Shown piece by piece: positions 26,619-34,086 of a stretch of 64,000 nucleotides of DNA. Each line of letters opens with the position of its first letter. The first letter of the stretch is position 1. A program made the position numbers and the translations under genes. The stretch lies in the NCBI RefSeq assembly GCF_003390925.1, contig NZ_QUBS01000082.1, positions 62,001 to 126,000 on the forward strand. The letters run 5' to 3'. Source of the stretch: Trinickia diaoshuihuensis (GTDB taxonomy: Bacteria; Pseudomonadota; Gammaproteobacteria; Burkholderiales; Burkholderiaceae). The notes under the pieces are model-generated. The model was not told where the DNA came from and made no database searches. It saw only the letters and a list, made by a program, of their open reading frames with translations.

Positions 26619-27323
26619 ATGTCCATCCAAGCCGCCGGGCGCAGCGCCGAATGGTTTTTCGATTTCGTTTCGCCGTTCGCGTATCTGCAACTCGAACAGT
26701 TCGATAGGCTACCCGCCTCGCTCCAGATCGAACCGACGCCCATTGTGCTCGGTGCGCTGCTCGCTCACTGGGGGCACAAGGGCCCTGCCGAAATCGCGGC
26801 CAAGCGCGTGTTCACCTACCGGCATGCGCTCTATCGCGCGCAGCGGCTCGGCATCGACTACCGGATGCCGCCCGCCCATCCGTTCAATCCGATCAAGGCT
26901 CTGCGGCTCGCGATCGCGATGGGCGGCTCGCTCGACGTCATCCGCCGGATTTTCCGGCACATCTGGCGCGACGGACAGGACGCGGCCACGCCCGAGGGCT
27001 TCGCGTCCCTATGCGAGGCGATGCGTTTCCCGGAAGGCGTCCAGGCCGTCGAGGAGCCGTCCGTGAAGGAGGCGCTCAAGCGCAACACCGATCGGGCGAT
27101 TTCGCTGCAAGTGTTCGGCGTGCCGACCTTCGCGCTCGACGGTGAGTTGTTCTGGGGCGAGGACGCCACCGAACTCTTCATCGAGTGCGCCGGATCGCGT
27201 GCGTGGCTCGATTCGCCGGAGGTGCGGCGCGTGAGCCAACTGCCCGTCGGCGTGCGGCGGGCCGCGCCGGCTGCCGCCCCCGACACGGCCAATCATGCCG
27301 ACTCACCCGCCGCGAGCCGATGA
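26619..27323 (+). CDS. 2-hydroxychromene-2-carboxylate isomerase family protein (DsbA/kappa-GST fold)
   Basis: 234 residues from the ATG at 26619 (MSIQAAGRSAEWFFDFVSPF). The thioredoxin-fold start WFFDFVSPFAYLQL carries the family nucleophile Ser18 in place of the DsbA cysteine pair. KRVFTYRHALYRAQRLGIDYRMPPAHPFNPIKALRLAI and the cis-Pro motif VFGVPTFALDGELFWGED are diagnostic. Relatives isomerise hydroxychromene carboxylates with glutathione in naphthalene catabolism, but many paralogues have unknown substrates. It overlaps the regulator gene downstream by four bases. The last 20 residues are Ala/Pro-rich and not conserved. Confidence 0.9.
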   Translation: MSIQAAGRSAEWFFDFVSPFAYLQLEQFDRLPASLQIEPTPIVLGALLAHWGHKGPAEIAAKRVFTYRHALYRAQRLGIDYRMPPAHPFNPIKALRLAIAMGGSLDVIRRIFRHIWRDGQDAATPEGFASLCEAMRFPEGVQAVEEPSVKEALKRNTDRAISLQVFGVPTFALDGELFWGEDATELFIECAGSRAWLDSPEVRRVSQLPVGVRRAAPAAAPDTANHADSPAASR

Positions 27324-28039
27324 CGACTCGCCTCGGCGATAGTGTCACCGGCGAAGGCCGCCCAGGCATCGGCCGCGCCCGGCTCGCGCACATCGCGGCT
27401 TGGTCGATCGATCTGCCCGACGAGGAAGCCGAGCGGGCCTGCGCGGGGATCGTCGAAAGAACCTTCGCGCGCGGCGCCTGCATCTGTCCGAAGAATACGG
27501 TGCTCGAGAGTTGGACCGGCGTGATTACCGGCCTCGTCAAAGTCGGCACCGTGTCGCGCGAGGGGCGCAGCGTGATGTTTACGGGCGTGCCGGCGGGCGG
27601 CTGGTTCGGCGAGGGCACCGTCCTCAAAAACGAGCCGCGGCGCTACGAGATCGTCGCGCTGCGCAACACGCGCATGGCATTCATGGACCGCGCGACCTTC
27701 ATGTGGCTCGTCGAGCACAGCGTCGTGTTCAACCGCTTCCTCGTGCGCCAATTGAACGAGCGCCTCGGCCATTTCATGGCCCTGCTCGAATACGATCGCA
27801 TGCTCGAGCCAACGCCGCGCCTAGCCCGCTGCATCGCCTCGCTGTTCAACCCCGTCCTCTACCCGGGCGGCGGCGATCACTTGGAGATCACGCAGGAAGA
27901 GCTCGGTCTGCTCTCCGGCATCACGCGCCAAGTCGCGAACCAATCGTTGAAGGCGCTCCAGCGCGACGGCGTCGTGCGATTGGAGTACGGCGGCATTACC
28001 GTCGTCGATTTGGAGCGGCTTCGCAATTACGGCGCCTAA
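27320..28039 (+). CDS. Crp/Fnr family transcriptional regulator
   Basis: 239 residues. A cyclic-nucleotide-binding-type beta barrel (GVITGLVKVGTVSREGRSVMFTGVPAGGWFGEGTVLKNEPRRYEIVALRNTRMAFMDR) leads to the long C-helix and a winged HTH (ITQEELGLLSGITRQVANQSLKALQRDGVVRLEYGGITVVD). No Fnr-type cysteine cluster; the phosphate-binding R-S/T motif of true cAMP binders is absent, so the effector is open. It is translationally coupled (ATGA) to the isomerase-like gene, which suggests it regulates its own CoA-transferase/isomerase operon. Confidence 0.92.
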   Translation: MTTRLGDSVTGEGRPGIGRARLAHIAAWSIDLPDEEAERACAGIVERTFARGACICPKNTVLESWTGVITGLVKVGTVSREGRSVMFTGVPAGGWFGEGTVLKNEPRRYEIVALRNTRMAFMDRATFMWLVEHSVVFNRFLVRQLNERLGHFMALLEYDRMLEPTPRLARCIASLFNPVLYPGGGDHLEITQEELGLLSGITRQVANQSLKALQRDGVVRLEYGGITVVDLERLRNYGA

Positions 28040-28084
28040 CCCCCTCGTGCGGCACCGTTGAAAACCAAGCGGCGCGACGCGCGT

Positions 28085-29233
28085 TCAGACGCTAACCAGC
28101 CCGGTCACGGGTTTGGCCGACTTCGTCTGCGGGAACAATGCCGCGGCCGTGCGATGGGGATCGAGTCCGAACGTCTCGCTCGCCGCGCCGGCAATGACGT
28201 CGTCCAGCGAGAGCGTGGGACGCAGGTCGCGGCCTTGATAAAGATCGGCCGGGCGCAATCCCGGCCAATCGGCTAACACGCGGCCGCCGCGCACGGCGCC
28301 GCCCGCCAGCATCGCCGCGGTCCCGGTGCCGTGGTCGGTGCCGCCGGTGCCGTTCACGGCGGCCGTTCGGCCGAATTCAGTGGCGACGATCACCGTCGTC
28401 TTGTCCCATACGGGTCCGAGGCCGTCGCACAAGGCGCCGAGCATCGCATCGAGCGCCTTCAATTGCGTTTTCAAGCGCGGCTCCTGCCCCGTGTGCGTAT
28501 CCCAGCCCAGCGTTTCGATCATCGCGATGCGAGGACCGTCCGGCCGCGCAAGAAAGCTCGCCGCGACTTTGCCGATGCCGGCGGCATCGCCGCGCGCCCG
28601 TTCGCCGCCCGCCATGTCGCGGGCCGCCATCGCCGATTGCCAGAGCGGGCCCAGTTGAGCATCGCGCTCGTAGAGCGCCGCGACGCGCATGAGCAAGTCC
28701 TCCGACGCGCTGGGCAATGCCGACGGCGCGTACGACGCCACCTCGAGCCGGCCGCGCAGCGCGAGCGGCACGGTCGGCGCGAACGCGATCGCCTGCGCGC
28801 GGCTCGGCCCGACCAGCGCGACGAGCCGATTCAGCCACCCGTCGCGTACGCTATAGGGCGCGTTGCCTCCCGTCTCCAAGACGTTTTGACCGTCGAAATG
28901 CGAGCGGTCGCGATACGGCGTGGCCACGGCATGCACGAACATCGCTTGCCCTTGCGCGTAGAACCGCGCCATGCGCTGCAGCGACGGATGCAGCGCAAAG
29001 GTCCCGTCGAGCCGCGTCGCGCTCGACGGATCGACGGCGATCGGGCCTCGCAACGCCGCATAGGCCGGCTCGGCATACGGCACGACGATGTGCAAGCCGT
29101 CGGCCGCGCCGCGCTGAATGATGAAAACGAAGCGGCGCTCCGACTCCACGCTCGCGAGTACCATCCGCGGCGCGACGAGCAGCGCGCCGGCACCGGCCGC
29201 CGCGGCGCTCAGGAATTGACGACGTGACATCAT
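28085..29233 (-). CDS. DUF1501 domain-containing protein, Tat-exported
   Basis: 382 residues. A twin-arginine signal (MMSRRQFLSAAAAGAGALLVAPRMVLA) precedes the DUF1501 (sulfatase-like) domain: FVFIIQRGAADGLHIVVPYAEPAYAALRG, GTFALHPSLQRMARFYAQGQAMFVHAVATPYRDRSHFDGQNVLETG, and the late DKTTVIVATEFGRTAAVNGTGGTDHGTGTAAMLAGG. Such proteins are always paired with DUF1800 partners; the biochemical role is unknown. It is separated from the DUF1800 gene by four bases. Confidence 0.93.
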   Translation of the reverse strand: MMSRRQFLSAAAAGAGALLVAPRMVLASVESERRFVFIIQRGAADGLHIVVPYAEPAYAALRGPIAVDPSSATRLDGTFALHPSLQRMARFYAQGQAMFVHAVATPYRDRSHFDGQNVLETGGNAPYSVRDGWLNRLVALVGPSRAQAIAFAPTVPLALRGRLEVASYAPSALPSASEDLLMRVAALYERDAQLGPLWQSAMAARDMAGGERARGDAAGIGKVAASFLARPDGPRIAMIETLGWDTHTGQEPRLKTQLKALDAMLGALCDGLGPVWDKTTVIVATEFGRTAAVNGTGGTDHGTGTAAMLAGGAVRGGRVLADWPGLRPADLYQGRDLRPTLSLDDVIAGAASETFGLDPHRTAAALFPQTKSAKPVTGLVSV

Positions 29234-29237
29234 CGCT

Positions 29238-30632
29238 TTATCTCCGTTGGAAATCGGGTGACACGAGCAGCAGCGCCAGCGCCGTTTGGGCGCTTTCGGC
29301 GCGCGAGATCGCGAGCGCGGTGGCGGGGTCGAGCGAGTCCACGGTCAGTTTCGGCGCGAGCGTGCGCGCATCGACGCGATCGCCGACGCGCGCCGCGATT
29401 CGCTGCGCGAGTTCGACGCGACGCATGAGTGCGTCGGGCGCCGCCCAGCTCGCGGCGATATCGTCATAGCCGGCCGGCGAGCCGGGGCGCCAAACCGGTT
29501 GACCGAGTTGGGTCAGAAGCGGCGCGGCCTTCACACCGCCGAGATCGCTCGCGCCGAGGCCGCGCAACGCGGAGAGCGTCCAATCCCATGGGGTCTTGAA
29601 CTTGACCGGCGTACTCGTCCACGGCTCGGGCGAAGCGATGAGCGCTCGGTAGACCGTGGGTAGATCGCCCCCACTCGAGGCGAACGCCTGGGCCAAGCGG
29701 GCCGCCAGCGCCGGGCTCGGATCGTCGCCCGCGAAATGGCGGGCGAGCTTCGCGGCGATGTGATGCGCCGTCGCGGGCGCCGCCGCCAAATCGCGCAGAA
29801 CCGCCTGCGCTTGAGCCTCGCCCGCTTGCGCATAAGTGCGGCCCATGATGGTGCGCTCGCCGGGCTCGTGCAGCGGTTCGCGAAAAACGAAGCTGCCCGG
29901 CGTGCCGCCCATGCCCTTGGCGCCGACGACGCTCCAACCGGTCAACGCGCGTGCGAACTCGGTGACGTCGCTCTGCGTATAGCCCGTGCGTACGCCAAGC
30001 GTATGCAGCTCCATGATTTCGCGGGCGAGATTTTCGTTCAGCCCGCGTTTGGTCCCGCGTTCCCCCGCTTTGGCATCGGCGCGCATGGCCGCGCGGCTGT
30101 CGGGTCCGACCGAGCCGACTTGGTCGAGGAACACCTGCATCGCCGAGTGCCGCTCGACGGCGAACAGCATGTCCTCGAAGCGGCCCAGCACATGAGGCCT
30201 AATGGCTTCGGCTTCGAACGCACCCGCTAGCGCGGCGACTTGCGGCTTCTCCGTCGAAATCGCAAAGTGGTTACTCCAAAAGTGGACGAGCCGCTCGACG
30301 AAGGGCGTATCGGTCGTCAGTGCGCTTTGCACGCGGGCGTCGACGGCATTGCGATACGCATCGCGCACCTCGTCGCGCAACATGTTGCGAGCCGCGAGTT
30401 TGGCGTCTTGATCAGCGCCGCTTGCCGCTTGCTGCCGTGCCGCGCCCAGTTCCCGCGCGACGGACGAGGAGTCCGGCAGTTGCGCCAAAACGGGCGGCCT
30501 CGGATCGTATCGATCGAATTGCGCGAGCAGCCACGCCTTCGCGTCGGCCGGCGGCGGCTCGTCGGCGCGCGCGCCGAGGCCGAAGCGGTTCAGCGCGATG
30601 GCCGCCTCGCTCAAGTGCGGTGAATCGGTCAT
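29238..30632 (-). CDS. DUF1800 domain-containing protein
   Basis: 464 residues from the ATG at 30632 (MTDSPHLSEAAIALNRFGLGA), preceded by GAGGGGAAT; the frame open further upstream crosses the ybjQ-like gene in antisense-like reading and is discarded. DUF1800 marks are RDAVDARVQSALTTDTPFVERLVHFWSNHFAIS, GLNENLAREIMELHTLGVRTGYTQSDVTEFARALTGWSV, HHIAAKLARHFAGDDP and FKTPWDWTLSALRGLG. No classical signal peptide is visible, so it may be exported as a partner of the Tat substrate downstream. Function unknown. Confidence 0.92.
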   Translation of the reverse strand: MTDSPHLSEAAIALNRFGLGARADEPPPADAKAWLLAQFDRYDPRPPVLAQLPDSSSVARELGAARQQAASGADQDAKLAARNMLRDEVRDAYRNAVDARVQSALTTDTPFVERLVHFWSNHFAISTEKPQVAALAGAFEAEAIRPHVLGRFEDMLFAVERHSAMQVFLDQVGSVGPDSRAAMRADAKAGERGTKRGLNENLAREIMELHTLGVRTGYTQSDVTEFARALTGWSVVGAKGMGGTPGSFVFREPLHEPGERTIMGRTYAQAGEAQAQAVLRDLAAAPATAHHIAAKLARHFAGDDPSPALAARLAQAFASSGGDLPTVYRALIASPEPWTSTPVKFKTPWDWTLSALRGLGASDLGGVKAAPLLTQLGQPVWRPGSPAGYDDIAASWAAPDALMRRVELAQRIAARVGDRVDARTLAPKLTVDSLDPATALAISRAESAQTALALLLVSPDFQRR

Positions 30633-30760
30633 ATTCCCCTCGTGGGTATCGATTGGCATCGGTACGCTGATTAAACGGAGCGTGGCGTCGTCGCCCGTCG
30701 CATCGAGGGAAATTTTTTGCGAAACCGCGGCAACGGGGCACGCCCGCTGCCGGCAGCCGT

Positions 30761-31138
30761 TCAGACCGCGGCCGACGGCCTGACCTGCACGGCCGTGCCG
30801 TAGCAGAGCACCTCGGTCACGCCGGCCGCGATTTCGGTGGCGTCGTAATGCACGGCGATCACCGCATTGGCCCCGAGGTCGGCCGCGTGCTCGACCATAT
30901 GCTCGTAGGCATCGGCACGCGCGCGTTCGCACAGCGACGTATAGAGCGTGATGTTCCCCCCGAACAGCGTTTGCAACGAGGCGCCCACGGCGCCGATGAC
31001 GGAGCGAGAGCGTACGACGATGCCGCGCACGACGCCGAGCGAACGCTCGATCCGGCAACCGGGCAACTCGAGCGCCGTCGTGACGTACTCGCGCCCGATG
31101 CGTTGCGACCGGTGCAACGATGAAAGCGATTCGTTCAT
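30761..31138 (-). CDS. YbjQ/UPF0145 family protein
   Basis: 125 residues. Family signature: a beta-rich N-terminus ([29 protein letters not shown]), [39 protein letters not shown] and [14 protein letters not shown]. These small cytoplasmic proteins (annotated as heavy-metal-binding) assemble into pentamers; the function is unsettled. The Shine-Dalgarno AAGGAG sits in the last, degenerate unit of a 10-bp tandem repeat directly upstream. Divergent from the YbaK-like gene. Confidence 0.9.
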   Translation of the reverse strand: MNESLSSLHRSQRIGREYVTTALELPGCRIERSLGVVRGIVVRSRSVIGAVGASLQTLFGGNITLYTSLCERARADAYEHMVEHAADLGANAVIAVHYDATEIAAGVTEVLCYGTAVQVRPSAAV

Positions 31139-31150
31139 GTTTTTGTTCTC

Positions 31151-31179
31151 CTTGTTCCGCCTTGTTCCGCCTTGTTCCG
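31151..31179. repeat. Three tandem 10-bp repeats upstream of the ybjQ-like gene
   Basis: CTTGTTCCG occurs at 31151, 31161 and 31171 with exact 10-base spacing. On the minus strand each unit gives CGGAACAAGG, and a fourth degenerate unit supplies the AAGGAG ribosome site of the gene starting at 31138. Confidence 0.85.
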
Positions 31180-31352
31180 ATTGTCGGCGATGGTCCCCGC
31201 CGGCGGCTTATCCCGCGCTTGCGCCGCCGTGCCGACGACAGATTGGGCAGCCGCGCGCAAACGGCCTATTCTATGAGAACGCCGCCCTCCCCTCGTGCCT
31301 TGCACCCGCCGAGCGCGGTTCGATCGCTCTTTTCCTCCGACGGAGGTCCGTC

Positions 31353-31838
31353 ATGTCGATGTCTGCCACCCTCGAGGCATGCCTGCAAAACAAGGGCTGC
31401 CGCTATGAAATTCTGCATCACCCCTACAGCCACTCCAGTATCGAAACGGCCTCGGCCGCGCACGTGCCGGGCGAGCGCCTAGCCAAGACGGTGTTATTGG
31501 AAGACGAGCAAGGCTATGTCGCCGCGGTGCTGCCGTCGACGCATGCCGTGCGGCTATCCGAAATCTGGGAGATGACGGGACGCCATCTGACGCTCGCTAG
31601 CGAAACCGACATGCGCGAGCTGTTCAAGGACTGCGAGCCCGGTGCCGTGCCGCCCGTGTGTACCGAGTATGGAATGATCACTTATCTCGATGAGACGCTC
31701 GCGCAGCAGCCCGAGGTGTATTTCGAGGCGGGCGATCACGAGGAATTGGTCCATATGCAGACCGACGAATTCCTCGCTTTGATGGATCGCGCCGAACGCG
31801 CCCGCTTCGCCCATCGGATGCAGGGCATTTCGATCTAA
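31353..31838 (+). CDS. YbaK/ProX-type aminoacyl-tRNA deacylase
   Basis: 161 residues from the ATG at 31353, preceded by CGGAGG. The YbaK fold is seen in YEILHHPYSHSSIETASAAHVPGERLAKTVLLEDEQGYVAAVLPSTHAVRLSEI, where the invariant Lys of LAKTVLL lies in the editing pocket, and in CEPGAVPPVCTEYGMITYLDETLAQQPEVYFEAGDHEELVHM. The enzyme class hydrolyses misacylated tRNA such as Cys- or Ala-tRNAPro. Its stop overlaps by a few bases the convergent CnrX-like gene. Confidence 0.9.
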   Translation: MSMSATLEACLQNKGCRYEILHHPYSHSSIETASAAHVPGERLAKTVLLEDEQGYVAAVLPSTHAVRLSEIWEMTGRHLTLASETDMRELFKDCEPGAVPPVCTEYGMITYLDETLAQQPEVYFEAGDHEELVHMQTDEFLALMDRAERARFAHRMQGISI

Positions 31839-32338
31839 TGCGCCGGCGGTGCCGAGCCGGCTTCGTCCGGTTTTTTCTCGGCGGCCGGCTTAGGCTGGCG
31901 CCACTGGCCGCGCAGCGTCAAACCTTGCGCGAAGGTGACGCGCTCGGCCGGTGTCAGCGTGGCGACGAAATCGGCGACGGCCGCCTCGATATGCTCGCGC
32001 AGCGCGCTATCGGCATGGCGCGTCGTCGCGAGCGCATCGTCTAGCGCGGCGCGATCGAATTGCGGCGCCGCGACGAGCCGCAGCACTTCGCGCCGCCCCT
32101 CTCGCGCCTGCTGCCCGATCGCGCGGGCGTCGCGCCGCGCCTGCTTCAACGCATCGAGAAACTGCCGCTGGCGCTCGGGCGAAAGCTCCTGCGCCGCGTA
32201 GCGCAACGCCTGCGGCGCGGCCCGCTCGGCGCGTTGCGTCGCGAACCACCGGTAGGCGCCGCCGGTGATCGCGCCGACGAGAAATACGTTCAGCACCAGC
32301 GAGCCGACGAAAAGAGCCTTGATCGCGCGTGTCGTCAT
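31835..32338 (-). CDS. CnrX/ZraP-like periplasmic heavy-metal sensor protein
   Basis: 167 residues. One N-terminal membrane anchor (IKALFVGSLVLNVFLVGAITGGAYRWF) leads to a helical periplasmic domain with ELSPERQRQFLDALKQARRDARAIGQQAREGRREVLRLV and ADFVATLTPAERVTFAQGL, the pattern of heavy-metal resistance (CnrX/ZraP) sensors. The Lys/Pro-rich tail ends in His. It overlaps its upstream neighbour by four bases and is the third cistron after the ECF sigma gene and a small membrane protein. By analogy with CnrYXH it senses a periplasmic metal or envelope signal. Confidence 0.85.
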   Translation of the reverse strand: MTTRAIKALFVGSLVLNVFLVGAITGGAYRWFATQRAERAAPQALRYAAQELSPERQRQFLDALKQARRDARAIGQQAREGRREVLRLVAAPQFDRAALDDALATTRHADSALREHIEAAVADFVATLTPAERVTFAQGLTLRGQWRQPKPAAEKKPDEAGSAPPAH

Positions 32339-32817
32339 TCGATGCCCCCCTCCGCGCCCGACGCGTCGAAGCCGAACGACGTCGAGAGATACGCGCTCTC
32401 ATGCGCGGGATTCGGCGGCTCGGCGCCGACCATCAAGAGCGACATTGCAACGGCGCCCGCGACGAGCCCCGCGACCCCGGCGCCCGCGAGCGCGGCCCCC
32501 GGCAGCCAGCGCCGCGCGGGCCGCGATTCGAACCGCCATCCGAACGGCCATGGGTCCCGTCGATTGGCCGACGCGACGATGCGGCGCCGCAGCGAGCGGC
32601 TGACCGGCAGGGGCGCATCCGCGTCCAGCGCTGCATCGAGCGCGGCGGCTGCGGCCAGGCGTGGCCGCGCGTCGGCCGGATGCGTTTGCGCGAATGCACA
32701 TGCCGCGTCCCTTTCGTCGTCGGGCCAGCGGCGCGGGTCGGCGCCGTAGGCCTCGACGATCTGCTCGAATCGCTTAAGCGTCATCGTCGTCATCGATCGA
32801 TCCTTGCAAGTCGTCAT
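32335..32817 (-). CDS. Putative membrane anti-sigma factor (CnrY-like position)
   Basis: 160 residues, or 152 from the second ATG at 32793, which has AAGGAT upstream. The first ATG overlaps the sigma stop as ATGA. The cytoplasmic N-terminus (LKRFEQIVEAYGADPRRWPDDERDAACAFAQTHPADARPRL) is a motif seen beside ECF sigma genes in Burkholderiaceae and probably binds the sigma factor. A single membrane helix (GAALAGAGVAGLVAGAVAMSLLMVG) leads to a short periplasmic tail. No zinc finger is present. The assignment as anti-sigma rests on context and topology. Confidence 0.75.
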   Translation of the reverse strand: MTTCKDRSMTTMTLKRFEQIVEAYGADPRRWPDDERDAACAFAQTHPADARPRLAAAAALDAALDADAPLPVSRSLRRRIVASANRRDPWPFGWRFESRPARRWLPGAALAGAGVAGLVAGAVAMSLLMVGAEPPNPAHESAYLSTSFGFDASGAEGGIE

Positions 32818-33512
32818 TGTTTACGTGGGGCGGTCGTCCGTCGGGCAGCGCTCGTCTCGGAGCGAGCGCCGCGCGCCGCTTCCTCTTGCGCGAGTTGGGT
32901 ACGCATGCCGCGCCGGGCACGCACGAGCAAGCTCTCCAGCGCATCGACGCTCAAGCCCATGAGGCTCGCCGCTTGCGCATTCGAGAGTTCCTGGTAATAG
33001 GTCAGCACGAGCGCCTCGCGCTGGCGCGGCGGCAAGGCCGCAAGCGCGGCGCGCACGCGCTCGCCGTCCTGACGCGCCTCGAGCGCCGCCTCCGGCTCGC
33101 CCGCCGCGGGCAGCGCCTGATAGGGCTGCGAGTCCGCGGGCGACGCAGCCGAAGAAACAGCCGCCGATTCGTCCACGGTTTCGCGCCGCGTGCGCAACCG
33201 GTCGTAGCACAAATTCAGCGCTACCCGGTGCAACCACGTGTCGAAGCGCGCTTCGCCCACGCGCCAATGCGGCGCCTGTTTCCAAACGCGTACGAACGTT
33301 TCCTGCGCCACATCCTGCGCCTCCATGCGATCGCCCAGCATGCGGGCGGCAAGCGCCAGCACGCGCGGCAACTTGCGCGCGACCAATTGGCGCACCGCCG
33401 ACGCGTCGTCGCGCCCCACGCGCGCGATCAGCTCCGCATCGGGATCGGCGTCGTGCCCGCTCAACGCAAGCCTTCGTCGTCGGACACGATGCGGCACCGC
33501 CGCAAAATCCAC
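32814..33512 (-). CDS. ECF RNA polymerase sigma factor (CnrH-like)
   Basis: 232 residues from a GTG at 33512; a TTG at 33464 (LSGHDADPDAELIARV) preceded by GAAGG is an equally good start and would give 216. Region 2: LPRVLALAARMLGDRMEAQDVAQETFVRVWKQAPHWRVGEARFDTWLHRVALNLCYDRLRTRRE. Region 4: LAALPPRQREALVLTYYQELSNAQAASLMGLSVDALESLLVRARRGMRTQL. A Ser/Ala-rich linker of about 30 residues joins them. First gene of a coupled three-gene unit with a membrane protein and a CnrX-like sensor; no efflux pump genes are adjacent. Confidence 0.94.
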   Translation of the reverse strand: MDFAAVPHRVRRRRLALSGHDADPDAELIARVGRDDASAVRQLVARKLPRVLALAARMLGDRMEAQDVAQETFVRVWKQAPHWRVGEARFDTWLHRVALNLCYDRLRTRRETVDESAAVSSAASPADSQPYQALPAAGEPEAALEARQDGERVRAALAALPPRQREALVLTYYQELSNAQAASLMGLSVDALESLLVRARRGMRTQLAQEEAARGARSETSAARRTTAPRKQ

Positions 33513-33870
33513 ATGCCCTTGCTCGTCACCGCTCGCCCCTCGTCGTCATCGCTCTGGTCCACGCTTCGTTTCCGGCGCTTGGGCGCCGCTTCGAGTCTTA
33601 AACGGGCACCGCCGCAAAAACCCGTCGCTCCTGTTGCGCACGCGCCGGCACTTGCGTTGCGCACACTACCGCGGCATTCCATCTATTCATCGCACATTTT
33701 TTTGAAATTGTTTACGGCGCGCGCGGAAACGGCATAGAGTCGGATTCGCTAGACCGTCGTCCCTCCACCGCCTTAGCGTGAAGAATGCCTCCGACCGGGC
33801 GCCGGCCAGGTCCCGAAGGGGTAAGGCAAACGCGGGGCGGCCCGGCGTTTCCTCGCAAGGAGTGTTTTTC
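33513..33870. other. Divergent intergenic region, 358 bp
   Basis: Lies between the ECF sigma gene (minus) and the DUF3311/SSS pair (plus). A weak plus-strand candidate promoter (TTTACG, 18 bases, TAGAGT near 33713-33742) is the only element noted. No gene is supported. Confidence 0.4.
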
Positions 33871-34086
33871 ATGGTTCTTCGGTTACTCGCCGTGCTGCCG
33901 TTCGCCGGCATCTTGCTCGGCGTTCCGTTCGTCAATCGCGTCGAGCCGCTCGTTCTCGGCATGCCGCTCGTCCTCGCTTGGATCGTGTTTTGGGTTGTCA
34001 TGAGCGCCGTCATCATGGCCGTCGTCTATCAACTCGATCCGGCCAACCGCGGCGGCGTCCAAGGCAACGAGGAGGCTCGGTCATGA
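33871..34086 (+). CDS. DUF3311 small membrane protein
   Basis: 71 residues from the ATG at 33871, preceded by AAGGAG nine bases upstream. Two membrane helices (LLAVLPFAGILLGVPFVNRV and VLGMPLVLAWIVFWVVMSAVIMAVVYQLDP) with the DUF3311 FxNRVEPxVxGxPxxxxW signature. It always accompanies an SSS-family transporter and overlaps it here by ATGA, so it is probably an accessory subunit of the symporter. Confidence 0.93.
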   Translation: MVLRLLAVLPFAGILLGVPFVNRVEPLVLGMPLVLAWIVFWVVMSAVIMAVVYQLDPANRGGVQGNEEARS

